The notes beneath the pieces were generated by a model, which was not told the DNA's origin, ran no database searches, and saw nothing but the letters and a program-made list of their open reading frames with translations. From Alicycliphilus denitrificans_A (GTDB lineage Bacteria > Pseudomonadota > Gammaproteobacteria > Burkholderiales > Burkholderiaceae_C), in NCBI RefSeq assembly GCF_044792555.1, contig NZ_CP126239.1, positions 217,307 through 281,306 of the forward strand: a stretch of DNA of 64,000 nt, written 5' to 3'. The position numbers and the translations under genes were made by a program. Every line of letters begins with the position of its first letter. Within the stretch, counting starts at the first letter, position 1. Positions 26,993-34,553 of this stretch are shown here, in pieces.

Positions 26993-29900
26993 CGGTACGC
27001 AAAGCTAGCACTGGCGCGGGGGTGGTCTGGGTAGACCGTTGATTTCATTGACTTTCCTGTTCGCTTTGTAAACGGGTATGGTGGCCTCCCACTTTTGAGG
27101 TTCACGATGCAGGGTTGGCACACAACGTTTTTGGGGATGCGTGGGCTCCCCCGCGATATCAGCGACTTCGAGATGAAGGCATTTTTCACCTTCGATGGTG
27201 CCGAGCGCGACGCAATCAATGCACGCCGAGGTGATTCCCACAAGCTTGGTCTGGCGCTCCATATTGGTTTCCTGCGCATGAGTGGGCGTTTGCTCGGTGC
27301 CTTTCGGGTAATTCCAGTAGCCTTGTGGCGCCACCTTGGCAACGAGCTTGGCATTGCAGCACCAGAAGTCGCCTCGCTGAGAGCCATGTATGAACGCGGG
27401 CGCACGCTATTCGATCACCAACAAGTAGCCTGCACGGTCCTTGGATTCCAGTGGATGAGCGAGCACCAGCGCCGCTCACTGGTACGTGAACTGCGCGACG
27501 AAGTGGCGCGCTGCGCCGACCGCGATCAGCTACTCGTGCGGGCGCGTCAATGGCTGTACAAGAACAAGCTGGTGATCGTGCACGAGCGGGCAATTCGGAC
27601 ACTGATTGCGGCGGCACTTGCCCAGCTTGAAGTTGAAACAGGCACCGCCATCGCCGCCAGCGTTGATCCAGCAACACTTGATCGCTGGCGAGCCTCAGTT
27701 TCAGAGCTGCGCCCAGATGGACAAACCCAGCAGAGTTGGCTATGGGCTGCACCGGCGAAACACTCAACCCGCCAAATCAGCGAGGTACTGGAGCGCATCG
27801 ACCTGCTTTACACGCTGGACGTTCATAAGCACCTGGCAGACATCCCCGATCTCATCTTGCGCCGCTACGCGCGCCGACTTGTCTCCAGGCCGCCCTCAGC
27901 CGGAGCCAAGATCAAAGAGCCAGCGCGCACCGTGGAGGTCGCATGCTTTCTTCGGTATTGCCTGTTCACCACCACAGACCAGTTGATCCTTATGGTGCAG
28001 CGCCGGATCGCCGATCTGTGGCGTCAGGCTGCCGCCGATGTCCCCGCTACCGTCAATTGGGCCGCAATGTACAAAACGCTGCTCGGCGAACTTGTTGCCT
28101 TGAGCGCGCAAGGTGCGGTGCCAGATGCTGAGTTGCGTGCCCGTCTTGAAGCCTTGATCACCGAAACCCAGAAACGCAAACCACCGAGCAGGGCCTCCCT
28201 GGTCCGCGAGGGATTGATTGATGGAATTCGCCCCGTGCGGTCGTTGCTCGTCGCCATTGCAAAGCTGCCCTGGCAGGCCACCGGCGAGCATCCTGCCATC
28301 GAGTACCTTGCCAAGCTGCAAGCTTTATATCTCAAAGGATCCAGAAAGCTGCCAGTTGAAGTGGTGGCACCAAGTCTGGGAATGATCTGGCAGGTTTCGA
28401 TCTCCAGCCCAGACCGGGAACGGGCGTTTCAGGCGTTGGAGGTGGCCACCCTGTTTGCCCTGCGCCGCGCGGTGCGCAATGGCTCGGTCTGGATTGAGCA
28501 CAGCCTGAGCTTTCGGGGTCGTGCGCGCTTGTTCTTCACGGACGAGCGTTGGCAGGCAGAGTCCAAGAAACACTATGCCCGTCTATCGTTACCCAGCAAG
28601 GCTGCCACTTTCTTGAAGCCTTTGCTGGCCAGAGTAACTGCCGGTGTCGATGCGGTGGCCGCTGCAGCCCGCAGTGGCGTACTGCGCGTGGATGATGAAC
28701 TCCATTTGTCGCCATTGCCCGCAGAGGACGAAGACCCAGAAGTGACCAAGCTGCGCGCGGCTTTGGATCACCGCATCGGTGAGGTTCAATTGCCGGAAGT
28801 GATTCTGGCCGTTGACGCCCAGGTGCGCTTTAGCTGGATCATGCTCGGACGTGAGCCGCGCTCTACCGACGAGCTGCTGATGGTCTATGCCGGCATCATG
28901 GCCCACGGCACCAGTCTGACTGCGGTCGAATGCGCGCGCATGATTCCGCAATTGTCTGCCACCAGCATTCGCCAGGCCATGCGCTGGGCGCGGGACGAAC
29001 GGCGTCTGAGCCAGGCCTGCCAGGCTGTGCTGGAATTCATGCAGCGACACCCGATTGCCGCCACCTGGGGGCGGTCCGATTTGGCATCTTCTGACATGAT
29101 GAGCATGGAGACCACCAAACGGGTGTGGCAAGCCCGGCTTGATCCTCGGCGCAACACACCTTCCATTGGAATCTACTCCCATGTAAAAGACCGGTGGGGC
29201 ATCTTCCATGCGCAGCCCTTTGTGCTCAATGAGCGCCAGGCGGGCGTGGCCATTGAAGGTGTCATCCGCCAAGAAAAGCTGGAGACCAGCCAGCTTGCTG
29301 TGGATACCCATGGCTACACCGACTTTGCCATGTCACATGCCCGTTTGCTTGGTTTTGATCTTTGCCCGCGGTTGAAGGAACTCAAACAGCGCCACCTCTT
29401 TGTGCCACGCGGCACCAAAGTGCCCGCAGAAATCGCTGCGGTGTGCGAAGCCAATGTCGACGTCGCTTTGATCGAAAAGCATTGGGATAGTCTGGTGCAC
29501 CTGGCAGCCTCGGTCATGAGCGGACATGCCAGTGCGGTGGCAGCTCTTGCGCGGTTCGGTTCTGCCGCCCAGGGCGATCCAATCTATGAGGCTGGCGTGC
29601 AATTGGGGCGGTTGCTGCGTACGGCGTTTTTGGCTGACTACTTTGTCAAGGACGCTTTCAGGAACGAGTTGCGCCGGGTGCTCAATCGGGGCGAGGCTGT
29701 TAACGCCCTCAAGCGCGCCATTTATACCGGCCGGATCAGCCCGGCGCAGGCCAAACGTGTCGATGAAATGCAGGCTGTGGCCGATGCGTTGAGCCTGATG
29801 GCCAACATCGTGATGGCGTGGAATACCTCACAGATGCAGGCGGTCCTGGATCGCTGGTCGAACCGCCGCCAGGTCATTCCACCGGAACTGATCGGGAAGA

Positions 29901-30165
29901 TTGCGCCCACCAGGCTGGAGAGCATCAACTTGCGGGGTGTGTTTCGCTTCCCGGTTGACCGCTATGCTGACCAAATCCTGCCTTCGCGGCCAAATGCATC
30001 GATAACTGGCACCAATGGATGAAACCGACCACGGTTTGACGCCACGAATCGCAGATTTGAAAGTGAACAGGAAAGTCAATGAAATCAACGATCTACCAAC
30101 ACCACCTCCGCGCCAGTGCTAGCTTTTCGTACCGTCACTTATTGCACTGAAAACGAGGAGACCCC
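26962..30165 (+). mobile_element. IS1071, complete (3204 bp)
   Basis: The terminal repeats of about 110 bp start GGGGTCTCCTCG at both ends (26962-27071 and 30056-30165). Length and repeat size match the published IS1071 (3204 bp). It contains an intact transposase gene and no resolvase, as expected. Flanking pentamers differ (GACGC and TCACC), so there is no target duplication: this copy has taken part in recombination or in moving a larger unit. Confidence 0.96.
27107..30022 (+). CDS. tnpA: IS1071 transposase
   Basis: Class II (Tn3-family) transposase of 971 aa. The ATG at 27107, preceded by GAGG, is preferred over an in-frame TTG at 27095 and gives the known IS1071 protein length. The catalytic core is complete: AVDAQVRFSWIML, QLAVDTHGYTDFAM, and the Glu in LNRGEAVNALKRAIYTG. 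IS1071 is linked to catabolic and resistance genes on IncP-1 plasmids in betaproteobacteria, which fits the oriV immediately to its right. Confidence 0.97.
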   Translation: MQGWHTTFLGMRGLPRDISDFEMKAFFTFDGAERDAINARRGDSHKLGLALHIGFLRMSGRLLGAFRVIPVALWRHLGNELGIAAPEVASLRAMYERGRTLFDHQQVACTVLGFQWMSEHQRRSLVRELRDEVARCADRDQLLVRARQWLYKNKLVIVHERAIRTLIAAALAQLEVETGTAIAASVDPATLDRWRASVSELRPDGQTQQSWLWAAPAKHSTRQISEVLERIDLLYTLDVHKHLADIPDLILRRYARRLVSRPPSAGAKIKEPARTVEVACFLRYCLFTTTDQLILMVQRRIADLWRQAAADVPATVNWAAMYKTLLGELVALSAQGAVPDAELRARLEALITETQKRKPPSRASLVREGLIDGIRPVRSLLVAIAKLPWQATGEHPAIEYLAKLQALYLKGSRKLPVEVVAPSLGMIWQVSISSPDRERAFQALEVATLFALRRAVRNGSVWIEHSLSFRGRARLFFTDERWQAESKKHYARLSLPSKAATFLKPLLARVTAGVDAVAAAARSGVLRVDDELHLSPLPAEDEDPEVTKLRAALDHRIGEVQLPEVILAVDAQVRFSWIMLGREPRSTDELLMVYAGIMAHGTSLTAVECARMIPQLSATSIRQAMRWARDERRLSQACQAVLEFMQRHPIAATWGRSDLASSDMMSMETTKRVWQARLDPRRNTPSIGIYSHVKDRWGIFHAQPFVLNERQAGVAIEGVIRQEKLETSQLAVDTHGYTDFAMSHARLLGFDLCPRLKELKQRHLFVPRGTKVPAEIAAVCEANVDVALIEKHWDSLVHLAASVMSGHASAVAALARFGSAAQGDPIYEAGVQLGRLLRTAFLADYFVKDAFRNELRRVLNRGEAVNALKRAIYTGRISPAQAKRVDEMQAVADALSLMANIVMAWNTSQMQAVLDRWSNRRQVIPPELIGKIAPTRLESINLRGVFRFPVDRYADQILPSRPNASITGTNG

Positions 30166-30318
30166 TCACCGGGCCGGTGGCCCTCGCCGCTGGGCTTTGC
30201 GGCCCTGACGGGCCTTCCTGGCCCGTTTCCGGGGCCTTCCCTGCCCTGCCCCACCGGCGCGGCCGTTGTGGACAGTTTCGGGACAAGTCGGCCGAGGCCG
30301 GCCGGCGCAGCCCTGACG

Positions 30319-30368
30319 TTGACACTTGAGGGGCAGCGGGGCCGGCGCGATGTTGACACTTGGGGGGC
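30319..30368 (+). repeat. Two upstream oriV iterons
   Basis: Copies at 30319-30334 and 30353-30368 (TTGACACTTGAGGGGC and a variant with GGGGGGC), 34 bp apart, upstream of the DnaA boxes. Confidence 0.85.
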
Positions 30369-30441
30369 AGCGGCCGATTTCGGCCTGGTCGAGCCGTCCA
30401 GGCGGCCGCCGAGGCGGCCTAAGTGCCTGATCGGCATGGAG

Positions 30442-30464
30442 TTATCCACCGAAGTTGTGGATAA
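30442..30464 (+). promoter_or_regulatory. Paired DnaA boxes in oriV
   Basis: TTATCCACC at 30442-30450 and, inverted, TGTGGATAA at 30456-30464. The second is a perfect DnaA box. They lie just before the iteron cluster, as in IncP-1 origins. Confidence 0.85.
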
Positions 30465-30489
30465 CCCTGTTAGGAACCCTGCCCCGGTA

Positions 30490-30596
30490 TTGACACTTGA
30501 GGGGCGGCCCTACTGACACTTGAGGGGCGCGGTTCTTGACACTTGAGGGGCAGCGTATTGACACATGGGGGGCTTATCCATTGACACTTGAGGGGC
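30490..30596 (+). repeat. Five tandem oriV iterons
   Basis: Copies of TTGACACTTGAGGGGC (with small variants) begin at 30490, 30513, 30536, 30558 and 30581, spaced 22-23 bp. Five iterons at this spacing are the core TrfA-binding array of IncP-1 origins. Confidence 0.95.
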
Positions 30597-30654
30597 GGCC
30601 TCTTCGCGCTTTTCCTTGGCGTGACAACGGTTTACGCGCGTTTTTCGGTCATGC

Positions 30655-30716
30655 TAACCAGGTTTTTAACCGTCTTTATAACCTTTTTATATAACCAGGT
30701 AGTTTTAACCAGAGGC
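30655..30716. other. AT-rich unwinding element of oriV
   Basis: A run rich in A and T (TTTATAACCTTTTTATATAA and neighbours) within otherwise very GC-rich DNA, directly after the iterons, where IncP-1 origins open. Confidence 0.75.
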
Positions 30717-31093
30717 TGGCGAAAAAAACGGCAACACGGCCCAAGCTACCGCGCAGCATGACCGGCCGCCGAAGGGGGGAAACCCCCCTTCTCGATCCCA
30801 CCCGGCCGCAAGCGGCCTCCCATCCCCCCAGGGGCTACGCCCCTCGGCCGCCTTGCGGCCTCACCCCACAATGGAGCGCCTTCGGCGCTACGGCTTAGGA
30901 GAGCCAGGCGCAAGCGCCTGGCGGAAGGCAGTAAGTTCGAGAGCTTGCGAGGGGGCAAAGCCCCCTCACACTCCCCAACCAGGTCGCCGCGGTTCGACCG
31001 GCCGCGCGATCCTCAAGCATCGCAGCAACTCCACCGCCGCAGGTTTTACGCCAAGGAAGGGGGTCGGCCAGCTCGGCCGGTGGCGCGGAAAGC

Positions 31094-31109
31094 GCCCCTC
31101 AAGTGTCAA
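31094..31109 (-). repeat. Single inverted oriV iteron
   Basis: One copy of the iteron in the opposite orientation, preceded by TTTCA on its own strand, 35 bp from the toxin gene end. A distal orphan iteron is also known near IncP-1 origins. Confidence 0.8.
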
Positions 31110-31143
31110 TGAAACGTGAGACGCGGGGCCAGGCCCGCGCCGA

Positions 31144-31425
31144 TCACAAGCCGAGTTCGGAGTGAGAGCCGAGGCGCACCAGGCGCAGCGTGTCGGCGTC
31201 GGGCTTCTGGTAGATCAGCACCAGGTCGGGCTTGACGTGGCAATCCCGGTGATCCTTCCAGTCCCCGGTCAGCGCGTGGTCGCGGTGCCGAGGTTCCAGC
31301 GGCTGGTCGTCGGCGAGCGCGACCAGGACGGGCACCAGGTCGGCGTCGAGCGTGGCCCGGTGCTGCCCTTTCGCCTCGCGCTTGTAGTCGCGCTTGAACT
31401 GGCCGGTGCGCTCAATCTGCCGCAT
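31144..31425 (-). CDS. YafQ/RelE-type toxin
   Basis: 93-aa protein resembling YafQ-family mRNA interferases (RTGQFKRDYKREAKGQH at the N-terminus; HALTGDWKDHRDCHVKPDLVLIYQ in the centre; LRLVRLGSHSELGL at the end). The late His (GSHSEL) matches the catalytic position of YafQ. It overlaps the antitoxin gene by 14 bp, the usual antitoxin-first order. The pair sits between oriV and klcA, where it probably aided plasmid maintenance. Confidence 0.9.
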   Translation of the reverse strand: MRQIERTGQFKRDYKREAKGQHRATLDADLVPVLVALADDQPLEPRHRDHALTGDWKDHRDCHVKPDLVLIYQKPDADTLRLVRLGSHSELGL

Positions 31426-31675
31426 GCAGATCGGCCATCAGATCGTTGACGGTGGCGAAGCGCGGCAGCTTGCCCTTGCGGGCTTCCTTCATCGCCTCGA
31501 TGGTGGTGGCGTTCGGAATCAGCGGCTCGAAGGGCAGCGCCTTGTCCTGGGCCACCTTCGTGAGCAGCAGCCGCACCGCGTCGGACACGGTAAGGCCCAT
31601 CGCGGCCAGGACGGCCGCCGCTTCTTCCTTGATCGCGCCGTCGATGCGCGTTTGTACGAGCTGGTTTGCAGCCAT
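31412..31675 (-). CDS. DinJ/RelB-type antitoxin
   Basis: 87-aa antitoxin with an N-terminal ribbon-helix-helix (LVQTRIDGAIKEEAAAVLAAMGLTVSDAVRLLLTK) typical of DinJ/RelB, and a C-terminal toxin-binding tail (NDLMADLHAAD). It neutralises the toxin encoded by the overlapping downstream gene and normally represses its own promoter. A perfect palindrome lies 28-40 bp upstream of the start. Confidence 0.9.
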   Translation of the reverse strand: MAANQLVQTRIDGAIKEEAAAVLAAMGLTVSDAVRLLLTKVAQDKALPFEPLIPNATTIEAMKEARKGKLPRFATVNDLMADLHAAD

Positions 31676-31702
31676 GATTGGTTCTCCGGTTGGGTTCGTG
31701 AA

Positions 31703-31715
31703 TTACATTGTAATG
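31703..31715 (-). promoter_or_regulatory. Palindrome before the antitoxin gene (operator)
   Basis: ATTACATTGTAAT, a perfect 6-bp inverted repeat around one base. It is placed where a ribbon-helix-helix antitoxin would bind to autoregulate the pair. Confidence 0.55.
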
Positions 31716-31752
31716 CACGCCAAGGGAAAGGGCAAGGTTTAGCGGCTAAAAC

Positions 31753-31796
31753 GTTTAGCTAAAGTGCTTGACGATTAGGACATTTTGCCCTAATAT
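31753..31796 (+). promoter_or_regulatory. klcA promoter with KorA- and KorC-type operators
   Basis: -35 TTGACG (31768-31773), a 17-bp spacer and -10 TAATAT (31791-31796). GTTTAGCTAAAG (31753-31764) differs in one base from the KorA operator GTTTAGCTAAAC. The near-palindrome TAGGACATTTTGCCCTA (31776-31792) overlaps the -10 region like a KorC operator. Both repressors are known to control klcA in IncP-1 plasmids. Confidence 0.85.
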
Positions 31797-31847
31797 AGCA
31801 CTTGAAGGCCGGGCATTTCGCCCAGGTCAACTACCGGAGAAAGTCCG

Positions 31848-31861
31848 ATGAACACCCAAGA
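31848..31861 (+). pseudogene. klcA: klcA, first codons only
   Basis: After a good ribosome-binding site (CCGGAGAAAG), ATGAACACCCAAGA encodes MNTQ plus part of a fifth codon, the start of IncP-1 KlcA. The Tn3 terminal repeat begins at 31862. The rest of klcA is not found after the far end of the transposon, so a deletion accompanied or followed insertion. Confidence 0.75.
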
Positions 31862-31899
31862 GGGGTTCTAAGCCGGAACCGCCGAAAATTCCGTCAGCC

Positions 31900-32201
31900 G
31901 ATCAACGTGGCTTGTCCCGCGCCCGGTCGATGGGGTAGACCCAACAGTCGTGTCACTAGCCGCCATTTCGATCACGGCAATGCCAGCCGGACGTCACGTC
32001 CAGATTGTTCCGGTCTGGATGAGGCCGACTGACGTCTCGGATGACGGGTGGCATACAACTGCTGTGAGTCCTGCAGGGGGGCAGCTGCCTGACCGGACGG
32101 CGAGCATCAGCCCATCTCATGTATTAGTCATGTCAGCTTTGACACTGCGCACGCGACGGCACCCGACCCGTTGCAGACCCCCAGACATATGGAAAGCTGA
32201 C
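31900..32201. other. Transposon stretch without a recognised gene
   Basis: About 300 bases between the left terminal repeat and the first attC site. No convincing gene on either strand; it may be the leftover of a further cassette or of an integron platform. Confidence 0.4.
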
Positions 32202-32272
32202 GCTCAACGTGGAGTTAGCCGGCGCGGCGCGGCTTCATCGCGCAGCGTCCGTGTTGATGGATGGGTTAGAAC
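32202..32272 (-). repeat. attC-like recombination site after the cupin cassette
   Basis: Read on the minus strand, 71 bp starting GTTCTAAC and ending GTTGAGC (fits GTTRRRY), with a GC-rich, partly self-complementary centre. It lies 27-97 bp downstream of the cupin stop, the normal place for attC. It shares an AACACGGAC inner box with the second site at 32714-32794. Confidence 0.65.
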
Positions 32273-32298
32273 TCTCTGGGGCACACATTTGAGAAAGA

Positions 32299-32655
32299 CT
32301 ATTTTTCAGCCAACGCAAAACCCGCGTTGCCAGATGCAACCACTGAGACAAATACAAACGGCACTGGACTAGTATTTAGAGCGCCATGCACTTGGCCAGG
32401 TTTTGCTATGGCAATATCTCCAGCCTTTAGATGAGCGACTTTGCCGCCTCCTTGGTAATACTCAGCCTCTCCAGAGATAACCGTCCAAGTATCTTGGCCG
32501 TCCGGGTGAACATGAGCGGTTATTTCTTGCCCAGGATGGGCATGCCAAACAACAACTGCTGAGTCCTTGGTTTCCAGAACCACTGAACGAATTGGTTCGC
32601 CGTCAGACGGACGAATATATTCTGTTACCGAAAATATTCTTGATTCCATTTCCAT
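32299..32655 (-). CDS. Small cupin-domain protein (integron-type cassette)
   Basis: 118-aa single-domain cupin. Metal-binding motif 1 is seen as HAHPGQEITAHVHPDGQDTW (residues 38-57, with His 38, 40, 48, 50), and motif 2 as GDIAIAKPGQVHGALN (79-94, His 90). GGAG lies 6 bp before the ATG at 32655, which excludes a longer upstream frame that runs through the attC site. Cupins of this kind bind a divalent metal and have many functions, from sensing to small-molecule conversion; none can be fixed here. The gene is followed by an attC-like site, so it is a mobile cassette. Confidence 0.8.
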   Translation of the reverse strand: MEMESRIFSVTEYIRPSDGEPIRSVVLETKDSAVVVWHAHPGQEITAHVHPDGQDTWTVISGEAEYYQGGGKVAHLKAGDIAIAKPGQVHGALNTSPVPFVFVSVVASGNAGFALAEK

Positions 32656-32713
32656 ATCCACTCCAAAAATCAATTTGGCTTGAGAAGTTATTACAGAACA
32701 ACTGTATCCGAGA

Positions 32714-32794
32714 GTTCTACGTTGCCGATAACCGGCCCGAAACGGCGGCGCAACGCGCCGCTGTTGGGGGTCCGTGTTCATCGGCGGGTTAGAC
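32714..32794 (-). repeat. attC-like recombination site after the chlorite-dismutase-like cassette
   Basis: Minus strand: starts GTCTAAC, contains AACACGGAC and a GC-rich hairpin (GGCGGCGCAACGCGCCG type), and ends GTAGAAC. The stop codon TAA of the upstream gene lies inside the first core box, a common cassette arrangement. Confidence 0.65.
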
Positions 32795-33349
32795 CTGTGC
32801 TTGCGTAAGACGAATATCGACTTCTCGGTCGACGTATTTCCATTCCTCTGACGCACGCAGTTCGGAAAGCAGCCTGTTGAACTCAACCTCATGAATTGGC
32901 GCGTATTCGAACCAATTCAGAAAATCGAACGGTTCATTCTCTGAGAGGTCGCGGCAGTGGTGGAGCTTGCGCGCTACTGCAGGCAAATACTGAAGCCCGA
33001 TTTGGACGTGCTTCGACTGTTCGAAAACGCTCCGGCGTTCGTCTTGCGTGAGCTCCCACCAAGCTGCGTTCTTCCGGATCGGTATTAGCGCACCGCACGT
33101 TGCTTCTGGGCGCGCCAGACCTTGCTGCTTCGCTACAATTTCATTCTTCTCTGCGCGCATGACATATCGTTCATTGCTGGTTATTCCACGAAGTATCCAG
33201 GGTGCATTGGTTTCAGACTGCAACTCTGAAGCGGATACGACGTTGAGCCTTTTGGCTTCAGGCAGGGGCTCGCCAACTCTCGTTTCGGCCCTGACAATCC
33301 GCCAAGGGCCAATGTCTGCGCCGACGAAAGCAAATAATCGTGTATCCAT
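32789..33349 (-). CDS. Chlorite-dismutase-family haem protein (integron-type cassette)
   Basis: 186-aa protein with family features: GALIPIRKNAAWWELTQDERRSVFE, then GLQYLPAVARKLHHCRDL, where the second His matches the proximal haem ligand of Cld/HemQ proteins, then FDFLNWFEYAPIHEVEFNRLLSELR. The distal Arg of true chlorite dismutases cannot be confirmed. Function might be chlorite or peroxide chemistry, or another haem-based role. The stop overlaps the attC core, and the start at 33349 has only a weak ribosome-binding site, as in many cassettes that rely on an upstream promoter. Confidence 0.75.
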   Translation of the reverse strand: MDTRLFAFVGADIGPWRIVRAETRVGEPLPEAKRLNVVSASELQSETNAPWILRGITSNERYVMRAEKNEIVAKQQGLARPEATCGALIPIRKNAAWWELTQDERRSVFEQSKHVQIGLQYLPAVARKLHHCRDLSENEPFDFLNWFEYAPIHEVEFNRLLSELRASEEWKYVDREVDIRLTQAQV

Positions 33350-33755
33350 TTCAATCTTTCATGTGTGAATGTTTTAACTCTTGCAGCTTCGAAGAACCTA
33401 TCTGCCGATCCCGTGATTGTGCATCATCGCCTCCGCGCAACTGCGACGACCGCCCGCAGCAATCACATTGAACTTTCGAATCGAAACTGCTGAAGCGAAC
33501 CTACGCGGACGTACGGCCGCAGTCTGTGCGCTGCCGGACGGAGCGCTGCCAATTTGCGCCTACTGGCAGGCTGTGAGTGCGCGGATGGGCCAGCGACCTC
33601 CCTTCATAGAGGGAGCGAAGCAGGTCAGAGACACTATTGAACGTCCGCTACCGGGAAGATGCTTGACCGTCCGCAACTGGCCGCCTGCCGCCGACCGCGG
33701 TCTGGCTCGAAAGCAGTCTGTCAACGCGCCGTTTCATTGTTGCCATGATCATCTC
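33350..33755. other. Transposon stretch without a recognised gene
   Basis: About 400 bases upstream of the cassettes. No integrase gene or clear attI site was recognised. GTTAAAA near 33370 (minus strand) could be a remaining cassette boundary. A long plus-strand frame here runs through the toxin gene and looks spurious. Confidence 0.4.
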
Positions 33756-34040
33756 TTAATCGCGCACAGGCGGCCACAGGCGGGCAGTATGAACCAGCGT
33801 CAGTATCCACACCGTTTCGCCGTCGATCTGATACACCAGGCGATAGCTTTCGTGCGGGATCAACTCGCGGGTCCCGGGAATCTTTCCCGGCTTGCCCAGC
33901 ATGGGGTGCTGGATCAAGCGGGCGGCCGCGTCGCTGAAAATCTCATCCATCCGGGCCGCCGCGCGCGGATTGTCGGCTGCGATGTAGTCCCACACATCGG
34001 CACGGTCTTGCTGCGCTTCGGGCGTCCAAACAACCCTCAC
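33756..34040 (-). CDS. ParE/RelE-superfamily toxin of the Tn3 element
   Basis: 94-aa toxin with the RelE/ParE pattern: VVWTPEAQQDRADVWDYIAADNPRAAARMDEIF, HPMLGKPGKIPGTRELIPHESYRLVYQIDGETVWILTLVHTARLWP in segments. It overlaps its antitoxin gene by 4 bp. Tn3-family transposons often carry such pairs next to the res/tnpR region, where they are thought to favour retention of the element. Confidence 0.9.
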   Translation of the reverse strand: MRVVWTPEAQQDRADVWDYIAADNPRAAARMDEIFSDAAARLIQHPMLGKPGKIPGTRELIPHESYRLVYQIDGETVWILTLVHTARLWPPVRD

Positions 34041-34315
34041 GCCTGGCTCGCCACACTGGCACGCCGTGCGGCGAATTCGGCCTCAACTTCATCGTTCGAC
34101 CGCCCCAATCCAGCGCGCATCGAAGCCCGGCCGGCTTCGACCTTGCGGCGCAGGAACTCGTCGTACTCGCGCGACTCGCGCTGGCGCTGAACGAACTCGC
34201 GCATCAGCTCGCGCAGCACTTGCGACGCCGGGCGATGGGCCGCCTCGGCTTCGGCCATAAACTCGGCGCGCAACTCAGGCTCCAGCTTCATCGTGAAAAC
34301 GGCTTGTTTTGACAT
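34037..34315 (-). CDS. Antitoxin of the Tn3 element (ribbon-helix-helix type)
   Basis: 92-aa protein with an N-terminal ribbon-helix-helix (VFTMKLEPELRAEFMAEAEAAHRPASQVLRELMREF) and a charged C-terminal tail for toxin binding. GGAGG lies upstream of the start. A -10-like TATACT is visible at about 34350 on the minus strand. The pair is divergent from tnpR, with the res region between. Confidence 0.9.
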   Translation of the reverse strand: MSKQAVFTMKLEPELRAEFMAEAEAAHRPASQVLRELMREFVQRQRESREYDEFLRRKVEAGRASMRAGLGRSNDEVEAEFAARRASVASQA

Positions 34316-34399
34316 GATCGGGGCCTCCTGCCACTTGATACTAACAAAGTATATACGCCGTCATTACTAAGCGCTATTCACAGAACGCTGCAAGGCGGG

Positions 34400-34553
34400 C
34401 GTGCGCTAGGCCAAGGCCTGTCGGAAAACATTTGTTTTTCGACAGGCCTTCAACGGTCCTCTGCACCAACCTCCGAGTGGCCGCAAAATTGTGCGGAAAA
34501 CTCTGTCGCCAGACGCTACCATACGGAAACCTCGTCTTAATGGTTTTCCGCTT
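34400..34553 (+). other. Probable res site of the transposon
   Basis: The stretch before tnpR contains inverted repeats, among them GCGGAAAAC at 34492-34500 paired with GTTTTCCGC at 34543-34551, and an AAACATTTGTTTTTCG segment near 34430. Serine resolvases act on such paired sites just upstream of their own gene; exact subsites are not resolved. Confidence 0.55.

Larger units (their letters stand above)
30166..31143 (+). other. oriV: IncP-1-type vegetative replication origin region (oriV)
   Basis: Non-coding DNA with all parts of an IncP-1 origin: iterons of the TGACACTTGAGGGGC type, DnaA boxes, an AT-rich unwinding stretch and a GC-rich segment, plus a lone inverted iteron at the far side. 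In RK2/R751-type plasmids the replication protein TrfA binds these iterons. No trfA is present in this window, so the origin is probably silent here unless trfA is elsewhere. The stretch 30720-31090 holds short GC-rich inverted repeats and no gene. Confidence 0.93.

Noticed and set aside
30319..30596. Regularly spaced short repeats that could suggest a CRISPR array
   Set aside because: Units are 16 bp with 6-7 bp between the core copies and match IncP-1 iterons next to DnaA boxes; no cas genes are present.
33417..34190. A 257-codon plus-strand frame in the Tn3 element
   Set aside because: It runs antisense to the toxin and antitoxin genes and its product is low-complexity; shadow of the real minus-strand genes.
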